Assembly: GCA_016219235.1 (NCBI GenBank)
Contig: JACRBO010000511.1
Span: forward strand, 1 to 5,396
Origin: Chloroflexota bacterium
Lineage (GTDB): Bacteria > Chloroflexota > Anaerolineae > Fen-1058
Reading direction: 5' to 3'
Length of the DNA: 5,396 nt
Part shown: positions 1-5,382 of the stretch, piece by piece
Numbering within the stretch: position 1 is the first letter of the stretch
Layout: each line of letters starts with the position of its first letter
The notes under the pieces: model-generated
What the model was told of the DNA's origin: nothing
The model's input: the letters and a program-made list of their open reading frames with translations, nothing else
Databases searched by the model: none
Program-made: the position numbers and the translations under genes

Positions 1-2
1 AT

Positions 3-1838
3 TGGATCGTCATCATGCTGACAGGCCGCGATAACCCGATCGAGAAAACGCGCGGCCTGCAACTGGGCGCGGACGATTACATCGCCAAGCCGTTTGATGC
101 GAACGAGTTGTTGGCGCGCGTCAACTCCATGCTGCGGTTGCATCGTGCCGAGCAGAACCTGTGGGTGCGCAATCAGGCGTTGGCGGCGCTGAACGCCGTC
201 GCGCAGACGATCGGTCGGGCCGTGGAATTGCCCGACGTGCTGAATTCGGCGCTCGATCAGGTGCTGGCGTCGCTCGATTTGATCGCGGGCTTCATCACCT
301 TACGCGCGGCCACCGGGCGGCAGGTCATCGCCGCGCAGCGCTGGCCCACGCCCGATGTGGCGCGCGATCTGGTGCTTGCCGAACAGGTGGCGCAAGCGGG
401 GCAGGCGCAGTTGTATTTGCGCACGCCGCCTGCCCGCACGGACCTCATCGACACCACGCTTGAATATGGCGCCGCCTGCGTGCCGCTGATCAGCCGCAAT
501 CGCGTGCTGGGCACGTTGATCGTGGTGGGCCTGACGCCCGGCAACAGCGAAGCGCTGAATTTGCTCGTGTCCATTGGCAGCCAGATTGGCGCGGCCGTGG
601 AGCGCGCCCGGCTGTATCACGACGCGCAGCAGCGCAGCGAAGACCTGGCGGTGCTCAACGAGATCACCCGTGCGGTTACGTCATCGCTGGAACTCGATCG
701 GGTGTTGACGATGTCACTGCACAGCATCCGCCAGACCTTGCACGTCACGGCCGGGTCGCTGGTGTTGTTTGATGCCGAGTCGGGCGAACTTCAATTTCGC
801 AATACGCTGGATGCGGTGGAGGCGTGGATCCGTGTGGACGCCGATCAAATCGGCGGCGGCATTATCGGGCGACTCGTTGCCACGCACGAACCCGTGGTCG
901 CGAATGAGCCCCAACCCGATCGGCTGCCGTATGAACTGATTGTCCGCAACCTGCTGGCGGTGCCGTTGATCGTGAAGAGCCGTGTGTTGGGCGCCATTGT
1001 CGTGTTGAATCGCGATGAAGGCGTCTTCACCAGTGACGATCTGGAACTGCTGCAATTTTTGGCCGCAGCCGTGGCGGTGGCGACCGAGAATGCGCGGCTG
1101 TACGGCGAGCTGGCCGACTTCGCTCGCGAGTTGGAACGCTCGCAGGCGCAGCTGATTCAGTCGGAGAAGTTGGCCGCCACCGGCCGCCTGGCCGCGTCGA
1201 TCGCGCACGAGATCAATAATCCGTTGCAGGCAATTCACAACTGCCTGTATCTGGTATTGAAGCGGCCTTTGACGGATGAGAAGAAGCAGCACTATCTGGG
1301 CATGGCTCAGGAAGAAACCGAGCGTTTGATTACGCTGGTCCAGCGGACGCTGGAATTCTATCGGCCGTCTAAAGGCCGCGCGGCCACGACCGATGTGAAT
1401 CACCTCATCGAGAACGTGCTGGCGCTGTCCAATAAACGTTTGGAGCACGGCCATATCCAGGTGCAGGCGCAATTGCAAGCCAATCTGCCGCCGATCGTGG
1501 GCGTGCCCGATCAATTGACGCAAGTGCTGCTCAACCTGGTCGTCAACGCGATCGAGGCGATGCCGGACGGCGGCGAGTTGAGTCTGAGCTCGGCGGCGAA
1601 TGAGGGCTGGCTGCACATCGCCGTGCACGATACCGGGCCGGGCATCAGTCCCGATGAAGCCGCCAAAATCTTCGAGCCGTTTTACACCACCAAGGCGACC
1701 GGCACCGGTTTAGGTTTGGCGGTCAGCTATGGTATCATCCAACGACATGGCGGCCGTATCACGGTGAACGGCGCACCGGGCGCCGGCACGACGTTTACCA
1801 TTGCGCTGCCGCTGGATCGACAGACCATTGATGAGTGA
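3..1838 (+). CDS. Hybrid sensor histidine kinase, receiver-GAF-GAF-HisKA-HATPase (5' partial)
   Basis: Probably a cytoplasmic sensor kinase that autophosphorylates on histidine and passes phosphate to response regulators. The gene is open at the left edge: the frame runs upstream of the first ATG (15) as W-I-V-I, the beta-4 strand of a receiver, so the phosphoacceptor Asp lies outside the window. Numbering from the ATG at 15, residues 1-45 finish the receiver (T3, and K25 in IAKPF). Two GAF-like domains follow at about 58-200 and 209-362, then a short coiled segment. HisKA spans about 381-449 with phospho-His H398 in SIAHEINNPL. HATPase spans about 461-601, with N box N511, G1 box DTGPGI from D539, F box IFEPFYTTK and G2 box GTGLGL from G563. 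All catalytic boxes look intact. No membrane segment is seen in the visible part, and the GAF ligand is unknown. Two response-regulator genes follow on the same strand and are its likely partners. The kinase assignment is firm; the signal sensed cannot be told. Confidence 0.95.
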   Translation, partial: WIVIMLTGRDNPIEKTRGLQLGADDYIAKPFDANELLARVNSMLRLHRAEQNLWVRNQALAALNAVAQTIGRAVELPDVLNSALDQVLASLDLIAGFITLRAATGRQVIAAQRWPTPDVARDLVLAEQVAQAGQAQLYLRTPPARTDLIDTTLEYGAACVPLISRNRVLGTLIVVGLTPGNSEALNLLVSIGSQIGAAVERARLYHDAQQRSEDLAVLNEITRAVTSSLELDRVLTMSLHSIRQTLHVTAGSLVLFDAESGELQFRNTLDAVEAWIRVDADQIGGGIIGRLVATHEPVVANEPQPDRLPYELIVRNLLAVPLIVKSRVLGAIVVLNRDEGVFTSDDLELLQFLAAAVAVATENARLYGELADFARELERSQAQLIQSEKLAATGRLAASIAHEINNPLQAIHNCLYLVLKRPLTDEKKQHYLGMAQEETERLITLVQRTLEFYRPSKGRAATTDVNHLIENVLALSNKRLEHGHIQVQAQLQANLPPIVGVPDQLTQVLLNLVVNAIEAMPDGGELSLSSAANEGWLHIAVHDTGPGISPDEAAKIFEPFYTTKATGTGLGLAVSYGIIQRHGGRITVNGAPGAGTTFTIALPLDRQTIDE

Positions 1839-1841
1839 GTT

Positions 1842-1929
1842 GGATAGTCTGTTAGTCACGTAGTCTGGTAGTCCTGCCGCCGACTACGCGACCACTAGAC
1901 TATAGGACCATTGGACTTCAAGAACTATG
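1842..1929. repeat. Octamer-phased inverted repeat array in the kinase/regulator gap
   Basis: Almost the whole 88-bp gap has an exact 8-nt rhythm. Four octamers of form NNDTAGTC start at 1842, 1850, 1858 and 1866. A central octamer ctgccgcc (1874-1881) follows. Then come four octamers of form GACYAYNN starting at 1882, 1890, 1898 and 1906, a weaker one at 1914, and a decayed one at 1922 that contains the ATG of the next gene. The left units are the reverse complement of the right units, so the array can fold. The best register pairs 1844-1865 with 1882-1903, 18 of 22 Watson-Crick plus one G-T, with a 16-nt loop. There is no T-tract, so it is not an ordinary terminator. I do not recognise a named repeat family. 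A role as mRNA hairpin, protein-binding array or selfish repeat is inference. Confidence 0.85.
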
Positions 1930-2730
1930 ACCAGTCAAAACTCCATCCCGCACATTCTGGTGGTTGATGACGAACACGCCATGCGTGAATCATTGCAGGA
2001 GATTCTGGAGCAAGAGGGCTTTCAGGTCTCGATGGCCGACGGCGGCGAAACGGCGCTGGAGATCCTGAAGCAAACCTCGATCGATTTGATGCTGCTCGAT
2101 CTCAAGATGAAGGGGATGGACGGTCTGCAAGTGACCGAAGCGGCCAAGCCGCTGTCGCCGGATACGGTCATCGTGATGTTGACAGCGCATGGCACGTTGG
2201 AGTCGGCGATTGCGGCGATGCGGCGCGGCGCGTTTGACTATCTGCTCAAACCGGCGGCCGTGGGCGACATCATTGCCAGCGTGCAGCGCGGCCTCAGCCA
2301 TCGTGCCCAGATGCTGCGTCAGCGCGATCTGGTGGGTCTGATGCAGCGGGCGATTGTGGAATTGCAGCCGCCACTCGGCTCGGATGCGCCGCCGCTGCCC
2401 GCCGAGCGCCATTTGAAGCTGCGCGGCATCAACCTGGACTTGCAACGCCATATTGCCATTGCCAATGAGCAGCTGCTCGATCTGACGTTGACTGAATTCA
2501 AGATGTTGGCGTATTTAATGGAACATCCAGATCAAGTGATCTCGCCGCGCGAACTTGTCGCGGCCGTGCAGGGCTATGACGCCGATGAGCATGAAGCGCG
2601 CGCGATTGTCCGCGTGCACATCCGGCGGCTGCGCCAGAAGATCGAACCTGATCCCGATCAACCCATCTTTGTCCTCAACGTGCGCGGCGTTGGCTACCTC
2701 TTTGCGGCCAGCGCGCCCCCCGTCACCTAA
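1927..2730 (+). CDS. Response regulator, receiver plus OmpR-type winged-helix DNA-binding domain
   Basis: A 267-residue two-component transcription factor, phosphorylated on Asp and binding DNA through a winged helix. The receiver (about 9-125) shows the acidic pair D14-D15, phosphoacceptor D58 in LLDLKMKGMDG, switch threonine T86 and K108 in LLKP. The beta-4/alpha-4 region (AHGTLESAIAAMRRGAFDY) looks more like NtrC-group than OmpR-group receivers. A roughly 45-residue linker, longer than is usual in OmpR proteins, leads to a Trans_reg_C-type winged helix at about 162-258. That domain shows LTLTEFKMLAYLMEHPDQVISPRELV, then VHIRRLRQKIEPDP and the C-terminal hairpin VRGVGYLF. The ATG at 1927 is chosen because the next in-frame ATG (1981) would remove D14-D15. 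No good Shine-Dalgarno is seen; the upstream DNA is the octamer array. It follows the hybrid kinase by 88 bp, which is its likely phosphodonor. Target genes are unknown. Confidence 0.93.
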   Translation: MTSQNSIPHILVVDDEHAMRESLQEILEQEGFQVSMADGGETALEILKQTSIDLMLLDLKMKGMDGLQVTEAAKPLSPDTVIVMLTAHGTLESAIAAMRRGAFDYLLKPAAVGDIIASVQRGLSHRAQMLRQRDLVGLMQRAIVELQPPLGSDAPPLPAERHLKLRGINLDLQRHIAIANEQLLDLTLTEFKMLAYLMEHPDQVISPRELVAAVQGYDADEHEARAIVRVHIRRLRQKIEPDPDQPIFVLNVRGVGYLFAASAPPVT

Positions 2731-2797
2731 TCGTAACTCGATAGAAACGCGGCGGCAATTCATTCCGTGTTATGCTTAGGTCGGTAGCCTGTTGACC

Positions 2798-2801
2798 GGA
2801 G
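2798..2801 (+). promoter_or_regulatory. Shine-Dalgarno GGAG that fixes the GTG start at 2810
   Basis: GGAG lies 8 nt before the GTG at 2810, ideal spacing. The longer in-frame start TTG at 2792 would put this motif inside the coding region and add six residues before the receiver's first strand. Confidence 0.75.
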
Positions 2802-2809
2802 CGTACACG

Positions 2810-3628
2810 GTGACGAAGAACATCCTCATTGTCGACGACGAACCTGCCGTCGGCTTTTCACTCAAAGCCAGTCTGGAATCGCTTGGGCCGGAGTACGCCG
2901 TGTCGCACGTGCTCTCGGCGGAAGCGGCGCTGTCGGTGCTGGCCGACGATCCGATCGATCTGATGGTGACCGATCTGCGGATGCCGGGCATGACGGGCCT
3001 GGAACTGTTGACGCAGGTGCGGCACGTTCAGCCTCAATTGCCCACGATCTTGATCACGGCGTACGGCTCGGCCGATGTCATGGCGGCCGGTCAACAACTG
3101 CAGATCGCGCGCTATTTTGCCAAGCCGTTTAAGACCGAGGAGTTTATGCAGGCCGTGCAAGAAGTGCTGGAGCAGCCGCCGGCCGGGCTGGTGCTGACGG
3201 AGAAGAAGATGGAGCGGATGGTTCAGCGCTTGCGTGATTTGCGCTATGAGGCTTCGGCGTACAGCGTCTTGTTGGCGGATACGAGCGGGTCGGTATTGGC
3301 CAAGACTGGCGCAACTGACGGCTTTGAGGCGGCCGAGCTCATCGAGCTGTTACGCGGCGGGTTTGACGCGCCAACCGCATTGGCCCAGCAGTGGCATGAG
3401 GAACGGGCGTTTAATTTGATCTATCACGAGGGCGTGCGCTTCGATCTGTATGCCGCCAACATCGACCCCCGCTTGTTTGTGGTAATGGTGTTCGATCGGC
3501 GGCAGGGGCCGACGCGCATCGGCGTGGTGTGGCTGTATTTGAAGCGCGCCGTGCTGGATTTGCAGAATGTACTGGTGCGCGCGGATGACAGTGTGCTGCC
3601 GGCGGCCAGCGGCGCAGCGACGCGGTAG
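2810..3628 (+). CDS. Response regulator with C-terminal Roadblock/LC7-like domain
   Basis: A 272-residue protein starting at GTG 2810 (MTKNILIVDDEP), supported by GGAG at 2798. The receiver (residues 3-120) has D9-D10, phosphoacceptor D55 in VTDLRMPGMTG, switch T83 and K105 in FAKPF, so it should be phosphorylatable. After a linker with a basic, charged helix (about 127-147), residues about 148-258 carry no helix-turn-helix. Instead they resemble the Roadblock/LC7 fold: a strand ending in D157-T-S-G-S-V-L-A, a helix with AAELIELLRGGFDAPTALA, then a strand run FNLIYHEGVRFDLYAANID and LFVVMVFD, and a final helix YLKRAVLDLQNVL. In known families (MglB, MglB-like proteins) this fold binds or regulates small GTPases or dimerises. 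The output here is therefore more likely protein-protein contact than transcription; that is inference. No GTPase gene is visible nearby. It lies 79 bp after the winged-helix regulator and ends at a strong terminator, so it is the last gene of the signalling cluster. The Roadblock call rests on pattern memory, not a profile search. Confidence 0.85.
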   Translation: MTKNILIVDDEPAVGFSLKASLESLGPEYAVSHVLSAEAALSVLADDPIDLMVTDLRMPGMTGLELLTQVRHVQPQLPTILITAYGSADVMAAGQQLQIARYFAKPFKTEEFMQAVQEVLEQPPAGLVLTEKKMERMVQRLRDLRYEASAYSVLLADTSGSVLAKTGATDGFEAAELIELLRGGFDAPTALAQQWHEERAFNLIYHEGVRFDLYAANIDPRLFVVMVFDRRQGPTRIGVVWLYLKRAVLDLQNVLVRADDSVLPAASGAATR

Positions 3629-3645
3629 ATCAATCGGGTACAAGA

Positions 3646-3682
3646 AAAATCGGTCGGGCTGTGATCAGCGCCGACCGATTTT
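3646..3682. terminator. Bidirectional rho-independent terminator between convergent genes
   Basis: A perfect 12-bp stem pairs 3646-3657 (AAAATCGGTCGG) with 3671-3682. It extends past a one-base bulge (G3670) by three inner pairs (3658-3660 with 3667-3669) and closes with a 6-nt loop. On the + strand it ends in TTTTATTATT; on the minus strand it ends in TTTTTCTTG. It lies 17 bp after the Roadblock regulator stop and directly after the moaA stop (3684-3686), so it can end both convergent transcripts. Confidence 0.92.
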
Positions 3683-3683
3683 A

Positions 3684-4661
3684 TTATCCGCCAATTTGTG
3701 ACATGACCCGATCGAGCGGGATCACCCCATCGGGCAGGCCGTGGCCCCAGGGCTTGCGCCAGATTAAACCGCGAATCAACTGCTCCAGATCGGCGTCGCT
3801 TGCGCCATTACGCATCGGCGCCAACAGATCACCTTCGTCGTCACGCAGCAGACATAGCCGCAGTTTGCCATCGGCCGTCAGGCGCGAGCGGGTACACGAT
3901 GCACAGAAGGGATTGGTGATGGTGCTGATGAAACCGATCGCCGCGAGCGAACCCGCCAACCGATAGAGCCGCGCTTCCCCATCGAGTTTGCCGTCATCGA
4001 CAGGCGCGAGCAGGCCCAGTTCGGCCTCGATGCGCTGGATGATTTCTGCCTGCGAGACGACGGCGTCTTGCGCAAAATGCGCCACTTCGCCAAAGGGCAT
4101 CATCTCGATGAAGCGCACCTGCCAGGGCTGCGTCAGCGTGAGGCGGGCCAGCCCCACCACGTCGTCTTCGTTGAAACCGCGCGCGACGACGGCGTTGATC
4201 TTGAGCGGCGTCAGGCCACAGGCTTCGGCAGCGTGGATGCCCTCCATGACCTTATCCAGCTTGCCCCAGCGCGTGACACGATGGAAGCGATCGGGATCGA
4301 GCGTATCGACGCTGACGTTGACGCGCTCCAGACCGGCGGCCTTGAGCGGTTTCGCCAGATCGGCCAATCGGAGACCGTTGGTCGTCATCGAGATGCGGCT
4401 GATGCCCGCGTCGTGAATGCCGCGCACGATCTCAAGCAAATCGGGATGAATGCTCGGCTCGCCGCCCGTCAGGCGGATCTTGTCGATGCCCAGGCGCGCA
4501 AAGATGTTGACCAGGCGCAGAATTTCCGGCGTTGTCAGCAGATCGTCCGACGGCATGAAGACCATGTCTTCGGCCATGCAATAGACGCAGCGCATATTGC
4601 ACTTGTCGGTCAACGAAATGCGGAGATAGTGGATGTCACGTCCAAAGGCGTCCAATGGCAT
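3684..4661 (-). CDS. moaA: GTP 3',8-cyclase MoaA (molybdenum cofactor biosynthesis)
   Basis: A 325-residue radical-SAM enzyme of the cytoplasm. With MoaC it turns GTP into cyclic pyranopterin monophosphate, the first step of molybdenum cofactor synthesis; MoaA makes the 3',8-cyclo-dihydro-GTP intermediate. The N-terminal 4Fe-4S/SAM motif is C21-x3-C25-x2-C28 (CNMRCVYCM), and TGGEP (65-69) is the SAM-binding glycine motif. The C-terminal substrate cluster uses C253-x2-C256-x13-C270, the usual spacing, with R258 and R260 in the expected GTP-contact positions. The protein ends in the conserved Gly-Gly tail (G324-G325), so it appears complete and active. It starts at an ATG with AAGGAAG six nt upstream and has its own promoter. 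It is divergent from the acetyltransferase gene and convergent with the signalling cluster. No other moa, moe or mog gene is in the window, so the remaining pathway must be encoded elsewhere. Family identity is very secure. Confidence 0.98.
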   Translation of the reverse strand: MPLDAFGRDIHYLRISLTDKCNMRCVYCMAEDMVFMPSDDLLTTPEILRLVNIFARLGIDKIRLTGGEPSIHPDLLEIVRGIHDAGISRISMTTNGLRLADLAKPLKAAGLERVNVSVDTLDPDRFHRVTRWGKLDKVMEGIHAAEACGLTPLKINAVVARGFNEDDVVGLARLTLTQPWQVRFIEMMPFGEVAHFAQDAVVSQAEIIQRIEAELGLLAPVDDGKLDGEARLYRLAGSLAAIGFISTITNPFCASCTRSRLTADGKLRLCLLRDDEGDLLAPMRNGASDADLEQLIRGLIWRKPWGHGLPDGVIPLDRVMSQIGG

Positions 4662-4667
4662 GGGGCA

Positions 4668-4674
4668 CTTCCTT
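4668..4674 (-). promoter_or_regulatory. moaA ribosome binding site
   Basis: On the minus strand AAGGAAG lies 6 nt before the moaA ATG (4659-4661). It is a strong Shine-Dalgarno match that supports this start. Confidence 0.85.
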
Positions 4675-4688
4675 ACCAGTCGATTCTA

Positions 4689-4717
4689 ACCCGTTAAACT
4701 GAGTGGGGATAACGGGT
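4689..4717. promoter_or_regulatory. 8-bp dyad at the moaA transcription start and leader
   Basis: ACCCGTTA (4689-4696) and TAACGGGT (4710-4717) form a perfect 8-bp inverted repeat with a 13-nt spacer. It lies just downstream of the moaA -10 box (4720-4725), overlapping the expected start point near 4713 and running into the 5' leader. As DNA it is well placed for a repressor operator. As RNA the hairpin would be only partly transcribed. No binding protein can be named. Confidence 0.5.
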
Positions 4718-4719
4718 AA

Positions 4720-4748
4720 ATTTTAACATGCGTCATCGGGGCTGTCAA
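4720..4748 (-). promoter_or_regulatory. Sigma-70 type promoter of moaA
   Basis: Read on the minus strand: -35 TTGACA (4743-4748, perfect), a 17-nt spacer, and -10 TAAAAT (4720-4725, five of six). The expected start is near 4713, giving a leader of about 50 nt before the moaA ATG. Confidence 0.8.
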
Positions 4749-4751
4749 TGA

Positions 4752-4803
4752 AAAGTTGACGTGTCAACAAAGTTGACGTGTCGACGTGTCAACAATAGTT
4801 GAC
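4752..4803. repeat. GTTGAC/GTCAAC inverted half-site cluster between divergent promoters
   Basis: GTTGAC occurs at 4755, 4772 and 4798; its reverse complement GTCAAC at 4763 and 4788; and GTCGAC at 4780. GTTGAC-GT-GTCAAC (4755-4768) is a near-perfect palindrome. A 14-nt direct repeat starts at 4752 and again at 4769, and a 13-nt repeat starts at 4758 and again at 4783. The second copy of the palindromic unit differs from the first by an extra 8-nt insert, GTGTCGAC or its phase equivalent. The half-sites sit exactly between the two divergent -35 boxes, and each -35 box overlaps or resembles a half-site. It may be a shared operator or an octamer repeat element; the function is inference. Confidence 0.8.
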
Positions 4804-4827
4804 AGTGATTGTAATTGGGGGTACAAC
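4799..4827 (+). promoter_or_regulatory. Promoter of the GNAT acetyltransferase gene
   Basis: A perfect -35 TTGACA (4799-4804), a 17-nt spacer and a moderate -10 TACAAC (4822-4827, four of six). The expected start is about 4833-4834, at or next to the ATG at 4834, which predicts a leaderless or nearly leaderless mRNA. The inner TTGAC copies (4756, 4773) have no -10 at proper spacing, so this one is preferred. Confidence 0.6.
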
Positions 4828-4833
4828 TGCCGC

Positions 4834-5382
4834 ATGATCGACTTTGAAATTAGACCCGCCCGCGCTGAAGAGGCCGCTGCCATCCGATCGATGATCCGCG
4901 CTGAACGGCTCGATCCCTTTAACGTACACTGGAAAAATTTCCTGGTGGCTGGAGCGAATGGACGCATTATCGGCATCGGGCAGATCAAGCCGTATCCCGA
5001 CGCGCACGAGTTAGGCTCACTGGTGGTGGCGGCCGATCAGCGCAAGACGGGTGTGGGCGCCGCGATCATCCAGGCGCTCATTGCGCAGGAAAATGGCCCG
5101 CTGTATTTGTTCTGCCTTGCCTTTCGCGAGCCGTATTACGGCAAGTTCGGATTTCGATCGGTGACGGTAGATGATCTGCCGCCGGCGTTGAAATCGAAGT
5201 ACGCGCTGGGTAGATTCTTCACCCGATTGTTCCGGCAGCGCCTGAGCGTGATGTATCGGGCCGCAGACGCCGATCAGATCGATCGAGTTGCTGAGGTTGG
5301 GTCGCGCTTGCCCGCTGATACAGAAACGGCTATACTCGTCGCTGGTTACTGCTCAGGTCGCCGTCCCCGGCGCGGTGAGTGA
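4834..5382 (+). CDS. GNAT family N-acetyltransferase
   Basis: A 182-residue cytoplasmic acetyltransferase of the GCN5-related family, moving acetyl from acetyl-CoA to an unknown amine. The N-terminal strand FEIRPARAEEAAAI (4-17) is typical. Strand 4 (L60-V65) leads to the acetyl-CoA pyrophosphate loop R70-K-T-G73-V-G75. Motif B ends in F105-G-F107 after EPYYGK. The fold looks complete by about M140, and the last 40 or so residues are an unusual tail whose final residues (GRRPRRGE) are encoded by a GC-rich hairpin. The ATG at 4834 is chosen over the GTG at 4786 because the longer form would translate the promoter and half-site cluster. A GGGGG run (4817-4821) is 12 nt upstream, too far for a convincing Shine-Dalgarno, which agrees with a leaderless mRNA. 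The gene is divergent from moaA with 172 bp between starts; no functional link is evident. The substrate cannot be inferred. Confidence 0.92.
   Translation: MIDFEIRPARAEEAAAIRSMIRAERLDPFNVHWKNFLVAGANGRIIGIGQIKPYPDAHELGSLVVAADQRKTGVGAAIIQALIAQENGPLYLFCLAFREPYYGKFGFRSVTVDDLPPALKSKYALGRFFTRLFRQRLSVMYRAADADQIDRVAEVGSRLPADTETAILVAGYCSGRRPRRGE
5308..5336 (+). promoter_or_regulatory. Promoter-like element inside the acetyltransferase 3' end
   Basis: TTGCCC (5308-5313, four of six against TTGACA), exactly 17 nt, then TATACT (5331-5336, five of six against TATAAT). It lies in the poorly conserved C-terminal tail. The expected start is near 5343, just before the hairpin at 5361-5396. It could drive the RNA candidate that begins there or the next gene; chance occurrence cannot be excluded. 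Confidence 0.45.

Noticed and set aside
714..1628. 304-codon open frame on the minus strand inside the kinase gene
   Set aside because: It is fully antisense to conserved GAF, HisKA and HATPase motifs, its translation is rich in Arg, Gln and His with no recognisable domain, and long antisense frames are common in GC-rich genes.
1842..1926. Rho-independent terminator after the kinase gene
   Set aside because: The array can fold, but there is no T-tract on either strand and the pairing is imperfect and multi-register.
2792..2809. TTG at 2792 as start of the Roadblock regulator
   Set aside because: The GTG at 2810 has GGAG at 8 nt and begins directly before the receiver's first strand; the extra six residues would include the ribosome binding site.
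2731..2809. Promoter before the Roadblock regulator (TATGCT at 2771)
   Set aside because: The -10 matches four of six, but no -35-like hexamer lies at 16-18 nt. Nothing else stands out in this gap except the GGAG ribosome binding site.
4068..4697. 209-codon + strand open frame over moaA
   Set aside because: It is antisense to MoaA, whose cysteine motifs and full length are certain. The translation has no domain and would begin inside moaA coding sequence.
4662..4742. Molybdenum-cofactor riboswitch upstream of moaA
   Set aside because: The predicted leader is only about 50 nt, shorter than that riboswitch class, and shows a single simple dyad.
4743..4804. CRISPR array
   Set aside because: The repeats are short, overlapping and in both orientations, with no unique spacers of regular length and no cas genes.
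4786..4833. GTG at 4786 as start of the acetyltransferase
   Set aside because: The added 16 residues would be encoded by the promoter and half-site cluster and fit no GNAT N-terminus.
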